A stretch of 15,504 nucleotides of DNA from Terriglobales bacterium (GTDB lineage Bacteria; Acidobacteriota; Terriglobia; Terriglobales; Gp1-AA117). The stretch spans positions 1 to 15,504 of the forward strand of contig JASLFF010000734.1 in assembly GCA_030150795.1 (NCBI GenBank), read 5' to 3'. Position numbers and translations under genes: made by a program. Within the stretch, counting starts at the first letter, position 1. Each line of letters starts with the position of its first letter. Of this stretch, positions 1 through 5,632 are shown piece by piece. Below the pieces are notes generated by a model. It did no database searches. It saw nothing but the letters and a program-made list of their open reading frames with translations, and was not told the origin of the DNA.

Positions 1-204
1 ACGCCGCACAAGACCGGCGACTTTCCTCCGTATATCGCCAACGATGTCGGCCTGATTGAGACGCCTTCTGGACGCGTTGTGGTCGTGTTTTTCTCGGCGC
101 ACCATCGCGGCTATTACCAAGAGCTGGAAGATGCGATTGGACGGATGAGCGAGCAGGTGTGGGGATATTTCAATTACCGGGAGAGAGTGCCTGCAGCCAA
201 GTGA
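1..204 (+). CDS. C-terminal end of a class A beta-lactamase-like serine hydrolase (5' partial)
   Basis: The frame is open from base 1 and stops with TGA at 202-204, leaving 67 residues of a longer gene. An HKTG motif (fragment residues 3-6 or so) is followed by the NDVGLI-x-TP-x-GR-VVVVFF pattern. In class A beta-lactamases and their transpeptidase-like relatives this is the KTG box on strand beta-3 followed by the next strand of the sheet. The Ser-x-x-Lys nucleophile, the SDN loop and any signal peptide lie outside the window, so activity against beta-lactams cannot be judged; a penicillin-binding or esterase-type relative is equally possible. The last helix (about residues 38-55) matches the C-terminal helix of the fold. 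The family call is fairly safe, the substrate is unknown. Confidence 0.72.
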   Translation, partial: TPHKTGDFPPYIANDVGLIETPSGRVVVVFFSAHHRGYYQELEDAIGRMSEQVWGYFNYRERVPAAK

Positions 205-220
205 AGCTGTGACAGCAAAT

Positions 221-290
221 CCACCACGGAGACACGGAGGCACGGAGAAAGACAAAATCTCACCACTGATGAACGCGGATGACACTGATA
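221..290 (+). repeat. Interspersed repeat: CACGGAGR triplet followed by an ACCACTGAT module
   Basis: Bases 225-248 are three tandem copies of the 8-mer CACGGAGR. They are followed at 262-290 by an ACCACTGAT-GAAC-x-CGGATGA block that recurs at 1993-2020. These motifs are not coding: when translated they give low-complexity peptides rich in His, Gly, Thr and Glu. I recognise them as dispersed intergenic repeats typical of Acidobacteriota and similar phyla; this is recollection, not a search result. Confidence 0.6.
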
Positions 291-373
291 AAAACGATGA
301 TTGCGGAACGATGGGAGACAAAGCTACGATTGGACAGAGGCGTGAGAAAGCTAGAAGCGAAACGCTTACATTG

Positions 374-553
374 ATGAAGCTCACAAAAAATCAGGCCAAA
401 CAGATTCGTGCCCTAAAACGCATGAAGGATGAAGACATCGATTTTTCCGACATTCCGGATCTCACCGGTGACGAGAAGTTTGTCGTGGGAAAGTTTTACC
501 GGCCGATCAAGAAGCTGGTGACTGTCCGAAAAAGTACCAATAAAAGAGCTTGA
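374..553 (+). CDS. Short BrnA-like antitoxin remnant (59 aa), orphan
   Basis: From the ATG at 374 the product starts MKLTKNQAKQ and carries DEDIDFSDIPDL (residues 19-30) and VVGKFYRPIKKLVTVR (37-52). The 'DxDxSDIP ... VVGrFYRPxKkpVTiR' pattern is that of BrnA-type (COG3514) antitoxins, which repress their own promoter and neutralise BrnT RNase toxins. In BrnA the VTiR strand leads into a ribbon-helix-helix segment ending in a helix with a WFK-like motif; here the frame stops seven residues after VTVR, so most of the DNA-binding part is missing. No BrnT-like ORF lies next to it. The frame extends upstream to 209, but that part translates the intergenic repeat, so I prefer 374 (311 is an alternative). 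No good ribosome binding site is seen. It may be a decayed antitoxin or a short relative. Confidence 0.42.
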   Translation: MKLTKNQAKQIRALKRMKDEDIDFSDIPDLTGDEKFVVGKFYRPIKKLVTVRKSTNKRA

Positions 554-887
554 TGCCAACAATCCGGCGAACTTTCCGCAACGAGAGTTTGCATCCTAAA
601 GATGAAAGAGTCAGTCTGCATGCCTGTGCCGCACCTACGGCGCTTGTGAGTTTTTGAATACACTTACCCAGGGCTCACGCGCCTGGGCTCAATAATTCCG
701 CCCTTTCGGGCTGGGGTCAAAACGTGAGAGATAGATCGTAGAATCCCAACCCTTTGCAAAAATCAAAGGCGCGAAGGATGGGCAACGGCCATGCTGGTCG
801 TATTTTCAAATATTGCAAAAAAGTAATAGCAGCCTAAGTCTAAAATTAATCCCTTCAGATCACGCAAGATTCAAACGTTAGTGTGGA
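554..887. other. Intergenic stretch with REP-like unit, no gene seen
   Basis: This stretch holds the three-hairpin REP-like unit at 624-714 and otherwise AT-richer sequence near 800-870 just before the small membrane protein. No ORF with plausible composition is present. No convincing promoter is visible, although TAAAAT at 841-846 could serve as a -10 element. Confidence 0.5.
624..714. repeat. REP-like unit of three short palindromes
   Basis: Three potential hairpins follow one another: GCCG/CGGC at 628-631 and 638-641, CCCAGG/CCTGGG at 667-672 and 682-687, and GCCC-tttc-GGGC at 700-711 flanked by matching CC/GG. The wording 'accCAGGGCTcacgCgCCTGGGCTc' and 'CCGCCCtttcGGGCTGG' matches a palindromic intergenic repeat I associate with Acidobacteriota and related phyla. 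Role unknown; mRNA 3'-end protection or scaffold for a REP-associated transposase are possibilities for such units. Confidence 0.55.
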
Positions 888-1181
888 ATGACGATGAACG
901 ACATCGATTGGTTCTCGGCTTTGGCTACCATCTTTATCGCCGTGATCGCTATGGGCGGCTGGTTGATCAACCGCAGAGACGATCGCAAGGCTATTACCAG
1001 CAACGTTGAAGCCAATGGCGGGAAGGTGATTGGAATCCTCCGTACATGGAGTGCTGGCTCTCGGTGGGAGCGCAACTATGACGTGAGCTTGATCACAGTA
1101 AGAGGCGTGCGCGTTCAGGCGAGCTGCAGAACTGACGGCGCCGCAGTTTATTGGCTGGACGACAAGCCGCCCGAAGAGTAG
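888..1181 (+). CDS. Small single-pass membrane protein, function unknown
   Basis: The 97-residue product has one strongly hydrophobic segment (residues 8-27, WFSALATIFIAVIAMGGWLI) preceded by acidic residues and followed by RRDDRK, so the C-terminal part is probably cytoplasmic by the positive-inside rule. Residues 43-97 look like a small beta-rich domain (GGKVIGILRTW ... YDVSLITVRGVRVQASC ... VYWLDDKPPEE), with one cysteine at 80. Two possible starts lie six bases apart (888 and 894), and GTGGA lies directly upstream of 888. It is a stand-alone gene between two repeat-bearing spacers. The domain has the feel of a conserved protein, but I do not recognise a named family and give no function. 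Confidence 0.6.
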   Translation: MTMNDIDWFSALATIFIAVIAMGGWLINRRDDRKAITSNVEANGGKVIGILRTWSAGSRWERNYDVSLITVRGVRVQASCRTDGAAVYWLDDKPPEE

Positions 1182-1436
1182 GTGGAATCTTCTGACGCCT
1201 CATCATAGGTATTGTTATGTTCCAGCATAGCAGTACGCGACCACACCCTGAATACGTTCAAGTTCGTCCAGCAAAGTTGATGTATTCGTATAATCCTTGA
1301 TTTAAGCCATCTTTCAGAGGGTGGCGCGGTATCGGAGTGGAACGTTAAGAGATTGCAAACCTGGGGACTTTTGCAAAGCAACGGGGAAAGAGACCCGAGC
1401 GAACTCCTGCTGCTGGATAGCAAAGGAGACATCGCC

Positions 1437-1544
1437 ATGATCCTTCTGCTCCTGCTCGCTTCCCGTGCTACTTCGCAAGCTCAGAGGCGCGGATCGTTCG
1501 CAGTCGGTCAGTATGACCGACACATGGAATTTCGTGGGACCTAA
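1437..1544 (+). CDS. Possible 35-aa secreted micropeptide (speculative)
   Basis: ATG at 1437 is preceded by AAAGGAG at 1422-1428, the best Shine-Dalgarno sequence in this part of the window, at a spacing of 8 bases. The peptide begins MILLLLLASRATSQAQ, which resembles a short signal sequence with a possible cleavage after a small residue, then continues with a basic tail (RRGSFAVGQYDRHMEFRGT). It could be a real small exported peptide, the leftover 5' end of a lost secreted-protein gene, or chance. The stop lies just after the palindrome at 1503-1521, which is inside the frame. Confidence 0.22.
   Translation: MILLLLLASRATSQAQRRGSFAVGQYDRHMEFRGT
1503..1521. repeat. Perfect inverted repeat GTCGGTCA-gta-TGACCGAC
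   Basis: Two perfect 8-bp arms are separated by three bases. The short centre favours a dimeric protein binding site over an RNA hairpin, but no promoter or gene start is recognised next to it. Confidence 0.5.
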
Positions 1545-1748
1545 TTCGCTCCACTCAGCCGCATTCATTTGCTCTGCTCACTCAGGTCTGAGTTGAGCAT
1601 GTGCTTGGGGCGCGCTCTGGTACTTGTTTCGTGAACTGAAAAGAATTGTTTTGGACATGGGACACTGTCCTCTTTCGCTATTGATTCGACACAGAGAACC
1701 CGCTAAAGTATGGCAGCGCCGAGATGCGCAAGGTCTTTGACAAGCAGC

Positions 1749-1776
1749 AGTCAGCACTCAGTAGTCAGCAATCAGA
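1749..1776 (+). repeat. Heptamer tandem repeat, ANTCAGY x 4
   Basis: Four consecutive 7-mers read AGTCAGC, ACTCAGT, AGTCAGC, AATCAGA. This TCAG heptamer pattern is a known-looking dispersed repeat of environmental bacteria (recollection). It lies 35 bp before the GGG array. Confidence 0.6.
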
Positions 1777-1810
1777 CAAAACCGGGAAGTCTTGCGACCC
1801 TCTGCCGATT

Positions 1811-1897
1811 GGGTTTGGGATTGGGTCACCCTTGGGTCTCCCAAGGGTCACGCAAGGGTCACCCAGGCGACACGCAAGGGTCTCCCAAGCGTCGAAT
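1811..1897 (+). repeat. GGG-run array passing into an 11-bp tandem repeat, consensus WWGGGTCWCSC
   Basis: GGG runs at 1811, 1817 and 1823 are spaced 6 bp apart. From 1821 an exact 11-bp period takes over: TTGGGTCACCC, TTGGGTCTCCC, AAGGGTCACGC, AAGGGTCACCC, a degenerate AGGCGACACGC, AAGGGTCTCCC, then a decayed AAGCGTCGAAT ending at 1897. That is five good units and two worn ones. Seven GGG runs lie on one strand. The period is close to one helical turn. Confidence 0.75.
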
Positions 1898-1992
1898 GGT
1901 GGAAGTATCTTTGGTTTGGAATAAATTCCGGAAAATGCCGGGGTGGGCGCGCAGAGCGCGCTAATCGCCGGGATCGGAAAAGGTAAAACCTT

Positions 1993-2020
1993 ACCACTGA
2001 TAAACACGGATGATACGGAT
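1993..2020 (+). repeat. Second copy of the ACCACTGAT-type dispersed repeat
   Basis: ACCACTGATAAACACGGATG followed by ATACGGAT matches 262-289 with a few substitutions (ACCACTGATGAACGCGGATG followed by ACACTGAT). Both copies are intergenic and in the same orientation. Confidence 0.6.
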
Positions 2021-2027
2021 TTAGGAA

Positions 2028-2070
2028 GGCCATCCACCGCCGAGGGCGGCGGTGCCACACGGGTATGGCC
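2028..2070. repeat. Long palindromic element downstream of the tRNA nucleotidyltransferase gene
   Basis: Outer arms GGCCAT (2028-2033) and ATGGCC (2065-2070) enclose an inner stem CACCGCC/GGCGGTG (2035-2041 and 2048-2054, 6-base loop). It lies 56 bp past the stop of the minus-strand gene and could end its transcript, but no T-run follows on that strand, so it may equally be a REP-type element. Confidence 0.5.
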
Positions 2071-2125
2071 GGGATTGAATTGTGCAAGTGCTTTAGAATC
2101 CTAGTTGAGCGATGGGGGGGTGGGG

Positions 2126-3484
2126 TCAGGCCAGCTCTCTTGCTCTTTCGAGCACCAACTCCATCGCTTCTTCCTTCGTGCTGATCTTCCCATCGAGCTG
2201 GGCATCTTCCACTGCGGTGAGCAATTCTTTGAATTGCGGGCCGGGTTTGTAGCCGGCGGCAATCAGATCGTCGCCGGTGATGAGAGGCTGGGGGCGGATT
2301 TGTTCAGCGGGTAGCGTATGAAACTTCTCCTTCGCGAAGTCATACAGGCTCAGGTCGCGATGGCTGCTCTGGCAGTCCAGGCGATGCAGTTCCAGATGCT
2401 GGTCAAAGTGAGGCAGGCGGAAGAAGCGCTTGAGCGTGGAATCTTTCATGCGCATGACGTCGCCAAAGCGCATGTGGTTGGCGACAAGCGAGAGCACCTG
2501 GTCAGTATCGTCGTTGGAAAGGCGGAAGCGGCGGCAGACTTCCGCGGCCATTTTGGTGCCGATTTCAGCGTGTCCGTCAAAGCGGATGCGGTCAGGCGCA
2601 ACGCGGAACGTCGGCGGCTTGCCCACATCGTGCAGGAGCGCACCCAGAGCGAGAGTCTTGGAACAGCCCGCCGGTAATCCTTCTAGCAGCATGAGCGTGT
2701 GAGTCCAGACATCGCCTTCAGGATGATATTGCGGCGGCTGCGCGACGCCCTGCATCTTCTTGATTTCCGGCAGCACCTGCTCCAGCAGATTGGTCTGGTC
2801 CAGCAGTTCAAAGGCGCGGCGGGCGCGGCCTTCAGTGAGCATTTTCAGGATTTCGTCACGCACGCGCTCATGACTGACCTGATGGATTTGCGGAGCAAGT
2901 TCACGGATGGCAGCGAAGGTATGGTCGTCGATTGAGTAGCCGAAGCGGGCGGCAAAGCGCACGGCGCGGAGCATGCGCAGCTTGTCTTCTGCGAATCGCT
3001 GATGAGCCTGGCCGATAGTGCGAATGATGCCCTGTTTCAGGTCTTCGCGACCGCCGACGTAGTCCAGCACTTCGCGGGTGTCGGGATCGAGCAGCAGCCC
3101 GTTGATGGTGAAGTCGCGGCGCTGCACGTCAAGGCGGGCGTCTTTGGAGAATTGGACTTCATCGGGATGGCGACCGTCAGAATAAGCGCCGTCACTGCGG
3201 AAGGTTGCAACTTCAATGGCGTAATTGTCAGGCTCTCCTTCTGGGGTGTGGCGGCGCACGGGAACAAGCACCACGCCGAACTGTACGCCTACGGCAAAAG
3301 TCTGCGGAAAGATGCGAATGACTTCTTGCGGCGTAGCAGAGGTGGCAACGTCATAGTCGGCGGGTTCGCGGTTGAGCAGCAGGTCGCGCACGCAGCCGCC
3401 GACAAGATATGCGGAGTGTCCGTGTCCGCGCAGCGTGCGCGCGATGCGGGTGGCTTCAATCGCTTTGTCGGTAGAGAGATTCAT
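2126..3484 (-). CDS. cca: tRNA nucleotidyltransferase / poly(A) polymerase family protein with HD domain
   Basis: From the ATG at 3484 the product is 452 residues. The class II nucleotidyltransferase head is intact: LVGGCVRDLLL (27-37) with the GG and R, then D43-Y-D45 as the metal-binding pair, and RRDFTING (122-129), which contacts template and nucleotide. FAEDKLRMLRAVRFAARFGY (164-183) is the family's conserved RNA-binding signature. An HD phosphohydrolase-type domain follows: H262, LLHDVGKP (H285/D286) and GHAEIG (H305). Such enzymes add CCA, or part of it, to tRNA 3' ends, or polyadenylate RNA; the subtype cannot be settled by eye, so the symbol is provisional. The frame continues upstream to a TTG at 3592, but those residues translate an intergenic repeat, hence the chosen start. 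It is divergent from tsaD. No clear Shine-Dalgarno sequence. Confidence 0.88.
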   Translation of the reverse strand: MNLSTDKAIEATRIARTLRGHGHSAYLVGGCVRDLLLNREPADYDVATSATPQEVIRIFPQTFAVGVQFGVVLVPVRRHTPEGEPDNYAIEVATFRSDGAYSDGRHPDEVQFSKDARLDVQRRDFTINGLLLDPDTREVLDYVGGREDLKQGIIRTIGQAHQRFAEDKLRMLRAVRFAARFGYSIDDHTFAAIRELAPQIHQVSHERVRDEILKMLTEGRARRAFELLDQTNLLEQVLPEIKKMQGVAQPPQYHPEGDVWTHTLMLLEGLPAGCSKTLALGALLHDVGKPPTFRVAPDRIRFDGHAEIGTKMAAEVCRRFRLSNDDTDQVLSLVANHMRFGDVMRMKDSTLKRFFRLPHFDQHLELHRLDCQSSHRDLSLYDFAKEKFHTLPAEQIRPQPLITGDDLIAAGYKPGPQFKELLTAVEDAQLDGKISTKEEAMELVLERARELA

Positions 3485-3494
3485 TTTCGGAGCT

Positions 3495-3527
3495 TTCACC
3501 GCAAAGGACGCAAAGGGCGCAAAGGAA
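3495..3527 (+). repeat. CAAAGG-type repeat, forward copy
   Basis: TTTCACCGCAAAGGACGCAA followed by AGGGCGCAAAGGA. It pairs with an inverted copy at 3644-3676; with two or three mismatches in about 31 bases the two could form a long stem. A partial third copy (TTCACCGCAGAG) lies at 3593-3604. The minus-strand reading was probably mistaken for an N-terminal extension of the neighbouring gene. Confidence 0.65.
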
Positions 3528-3643
3528 TCAATCAAGTGCATTTCTGCGATGTTCGCGATCCTTTGCTTAAAACAGCCGTGCTTAAACAGCAATTCACCGC
3601 AGAGAATGAAGAAGGTGCGCTGAGGACGGCGCCTGATTTTTTA

Positions 3644-3676
3644 TTCCCTTCGCGCCCTTTGCGTCCTCTGCGGTGA
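3644..3676 (-). repeat. CAAAGG-type repeat, inverted copy
   Basis: On the minus strand this reads TTCACCGCAGAGGACGCAAA followed by GGGCGCGAAGGGA. It is the inverted partner of 3495-3527 and lies 27 bp before the tsaD start codon, so it occupies the region where a -35 element would be expected. Confidence 0.65.
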
Positions 3677-3690
3677 ACCGGCAAATCCAA

Positions 3691-3696
3691 TAATAT
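3691..3696 (+). promoter_or_regulatory. Candidate -10 element of tsaD, possible leaderless transcript
   Basis: TAATAT lies 7 bp before the tsaD ATG, in the only AT-rich part of the spacer. A start site at the usual distance would fall on or within a base or two of the ATG, and no Shine-Dalgarno sequence exists upstream. No good -35 box is present. Confidence 0.3.
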
Positions 3697-3703
3697 TAGA
3701 TAT

Positions 3704-4840
3704 ATGTCTGAGAGTTACATTCTGGGGATTGAGAGTTCGTGCGACGAGACAGCGGCTGCGGTCGTCGGCAACGGCGAGCATGTGCTTTCGAACGTGGTAT
3801 CGTCGCAGATTGCCACTCACCAACCGTATGGCGGCGTGGTGCCGGAACTGGCGTCGCGCGAGCATCTGCGAGCCATTGTTCCGGTAGTGCGGCAGGCGCT
3901 TAAGGAAGCAGGCAAGAGTTATGAGTCGATAGATGCAATCGCAGTCACGCAGGGACCGGGGCTGGCCGGAGCGTTGCTGGTAGGAATCAGTTACGCCAAA
4001 GCGCTGGCGTTTGCGCTGGAAAAGCCGTTAATCACCGTGAACCATCTTGAAGGGCATATCCACGCGGTGCTGCTGGAAGAAAAGCAGAAAGGAAATTTCC
4101 AGATGGATTTTCCCCTGCTTGCGCTGGTGGTTTCCGGGGGGCACACGCACTTGTTTCTGGCGGAAGAACGCGACCGGGGCTGGATCTATAAAAACATCGG
4201 ACGCACACGCGATGATGCCGCCGGCGAAGCCTATGACAAAGTGGCCAAGCTGCTGGGGCTCGGCTATCCCGGAGGGCCGGTGATTGACGCACTGGCGCTC
4301 CAAGGCAATCCGAAGGCGGTCAAGTTCGTACCATCGCAGATCAAGCATGGCAATCGGGGGACACCAAAAGCCGAGCAGACGCCACATGATTTCTCTTTCA
4401 GCGGAATCAAAACAGCAGTGCTGCGCTATGTTGAACTGGAAGGAATGCGCGAATCGATCACGGCGCGCCAGCAGGCGCTGGCTGGGGTTGCAAAGCCAAA
4501 GACAGAAGACGTGCTTGCGCTTTGCGACAAGAAAACTCTGGACCTGGTGGCGTCTTTCCAGCGGGCCGTGGTGGAAGATCTGGTTGGCAAGACTTTGCAG
4601 GCAGCCCAGGAACGCAATGTCCGCACACTCTTTGTCACAGGAGGCGTGGCGGCGAATCGGGAATTGAGGGAGACATTTGCCAGGGACGCAGCAAATGCGG
4701 GACTGGCGGTCTATTTTCCTTCACGAAAACTTTCAACCGATAACGCTGCCATGATTGCGGCAGCGGCATTCCCCAAGCTCAGAGCAAAAGATTTTGCGGG
4801 GGCGGATTTTTCCGCCGAGGCGTCACTGGCATTGCGTTAG
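3704..4840 (+). CDS. tsaD: tRNA N6-adenosine threonylcarbamoyltransferase (TsaD/Kae1/Gcp family)
   Basis: TsaD transfers the threonylcarbamoyl group from TC-AMP to A37 of ANN-decoding tRNAs, in a cytoplasmic complex with TsaB and TsaE. The 378 residues show the ASKHA-fold signatures in order: GIESSCDETAAAV (8-20), PGLAGALLVG (85-94), the metal-binding NHLEGHIHA (H114 and H118), VSGGHTHL (143-150), GRTRDDAAGEAYDKVAKLLG (166-185), FSFSGIKTA (230-238), GGVAANRELR (313-322) and STDNAAMIA (344-352, with the metal-binding Asp346). All key residues are present. It is somewhat longer than the usual 330-345 residues because of added segments around 212-228 and 247-276. It is divergent from the tRNA nucleotidyltransferase gene, so two tRNA-maturation genes share a spacer. 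TsaB and TsaE are not in the window. Confidence 0.97.
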   Translation: MSESYILGIESSCDETAAAVVGNGEHVLSNVVSSQIATHQPYGGVVPELASREHLRAIVPVVRQALKEAGKSYESIDAIAVTQGPGLAGALLVGISYAKALAFALEKPLITVNHLEGHIHAVLLEEKQKGNFQMDFPLLALVVSGGHTHLFLAEERDRGWIYKNIGRTRDDAAGEAYDKVAKLLGLGYPGGPVIDALALQGNPKAVKFVPSQIKHGNRGTPKAEQTPHDFSFSGIKTAVLRYVELEGMRESITARQQALAGVAKPKTEDVLALCDKKTLDLVASFQRAVVEDLVGKTLQAAQERNVRTLFVTGGVAANRELRETFARDAANAGLAVYFPSRKLSTDNAAMIAAAAFPKLRAKDFAGADFSAEASLALR

Positions 4841-4847
4841 CTCGGCT

Positions 4848-4872
4848 CCAGACTGATGTTTATTCAGTCTGG
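4848..4872. terminator. Hairpin between convergent tsaD and receiver-domain gene
   Basis: CCAGACTGA (4848-4856) and TCAGTCTGG (4864-4872) form a perfect 9-bp stem with a 7-base loop. It starts 8 bp after the tsaD stop and overlaps the end of the minus-strand gene, so it could end both transcripts. No T-run follows on either strand, which weakens the call. Confidence 0.45.
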
Positions 4873-5237
4873 GGCAGACCTGGGAAAAGGCTTTCCAGAG
4901 CTTGATCCAACTGCTCTTCTACATTCAGGTCTTTGTAGATAACGGTGTGAACTCGCGCGTCCAAGGGAGACTCGTCTGATGGTTTTGCCGCCAGAACAAG
5001 AATGGGAATGCCAGCGGTTTTCTCGTCAGCCTTGAGCGCGTCAATCAGCTGATAGCCGCTCAGCCGGGGCATTTGCAGGTCAGTCAGGATCAGGTTTGGC
5101 CGGATCAACTCTAAAATTTCCAGGGCCGCGACTCCATTGGCAGCAGTTTCAACCTTGAATCCGCGAGTTTCCAGAAAGCGGCACACCGTGTGCCGGATGA
5201 GCATTGAATCGTCGATAACGAGTGCAAGCATAGACAT
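4860..5237 (-). CDS. Stand-alone response-regulator receiver domain (CheY-like), with atypical switch residue
   Basis: The 125 residues are a single receiver domain. ALVIDDSMLIRHTV (5-18) supplies the acidic pair D9/D10, LILTDLQMPRLSGYQL (49-64) holds the phosphoacceptor D53 with the usual MPxLSG loop, and K102 in VIYKDLN matches the conserved lysine. The conserved Thr/Ser at the end of beta-4 is Ala83 here (IPILVLAAKPS), and the lysine is followed by Asp rather than the usual Pro. There is no output domain, so it probably acts by binding a partner, as CheY and SpoIIR-type single-domain regulators do. No histidine kinase is nearby. Start options are 5237 and 5231. It converges with tsaD. Confidence 0.88.
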   Translation of the reverse strand: MSMLALVIDDSMLIRHTVCRFLETRGFKVETAANGVAALEILELIRPNLILTDLQMPRLSGYQLIDALKADEKTAGIPILVLAAKPSDESPLDARVHTVIYKDLNVEEQLDQALESLFPGLPQTE

Positions 5238-5376
5238 AGGTGGTCTGCAAGAACGGCATTCATTTTTGTCTTTCCGTTCGTAACACTAGAAGAGTACAAA
5301 AGCGCGGGCGTGAAAAAGGCAGGAAATCGCCTGTACCAATACAACGGTCATTGAGCCGCCAGCGCTCGGGAAAAAC

Positions 5377-5529
5377 TCAGGCCTCTTCCGGCTTGATGTT
5401 TTCTTCAATGGCCATGTCTTTGAACTCGCTCGATTCAAAAACGTCGCCACATTCCTGGCATTCAACAAATTCAGCGTCTTCTTCGCGCGCAACTACACGC
5501 ACGCGGGGATGCTTGCAGGGTTTCTCCAT
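5377..5529 (-). CDS. Small CxH/CxxC zinc-ribbon-like protein (50 aa)
   Basis: From ATG at 5529 the peptide is 50 residues with C5-x-H7 and C24-QE-C27 in a pattern (CKHPRVRVV ... FVECQECGDVF) that suits one small zinc-binding ribbon, followed by an acidic helix (SSEFKDMAIEENIKPEEA). The frame stays open upstream to a TTG at 5736 that overlaps the stop of the preceding gene, with ATGs at 5688 and 5583. I prefer a short form because a near-consensus promoter lies at 5633-5660, inside the longer frame; 5583 (68 residues) is the main alternative. No clear Shine-Dalgarno sequence. Function unknown; small ribbons like this often bind nucleic acid or protein partners. Confidence 0.6.
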   Translation of the reverse strand: MEKPCKHPRVRVVAREEDAEFVECQECGDVFESSEFKDMAIEENIKPEEA

Positions 5530-5632
5530 AGGTATTGGTTCGGGAGGCCGTTTCGAGATAGATGGGTTTTGCGTTGGATTCATATTCGGACCAAGGCGCA
5601 CTTCTGCCAATGCCTGTTCTCGAATAGCGGGT

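Larger units (their letters stand above)
1182..2125. other. Repeat-rich intergenic region of about 940 bp
   Basis: No convincing protein gene is present. The stretch contains an 8-bp-arm palindrome (1503-1521), a TCAG heptamer tandem (1749-1776), a GGG-run and 11-bp tandem array (1811-1897), a short GCGCGC hairpin (1947-1961), a second copy of the ACCACTGAT module (1993-2020), a long hairpin (2028-2070) and a G-rich run (2113-2125). The ORFs that cross it are short, overlap in several frames and translate the repeats. Confidence 0.6.

Noticed and set aside
209..373. N-terminal extension of the BrnA-like ORF back to 209
   Set aside because: It translates the CACGGAGR and ACCACTGAT repeats; the protein-like part begins at 374.
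1811..1897. CRISPR-like array
   Set aside because: Units are 11 bp and directly adjacent with no spacers; no cas genes.
1710..2087. Several overlapping ORFs on both strands
   Set aside because: They run through tandem repeats in many frames; composition is repeat-driven.
3485..3592. 36-residue N-terminal extension of the tRNA nucleotidyltransferase
   Set aside because: It reads through the CAAAGG repeat; family similarity starts just after ATG 3484.
3002..3676. 224-codon plus-strand ORF
   Set aside because: Antisense to the conserved nucleotidyltransferase gene, no recognisable motifs.
4801..4820. GGCGGATTTTTCCGCC hairpin as a tsaD terminator
   Set aside because: It lies inside the tsaD coding region before the stop codon.
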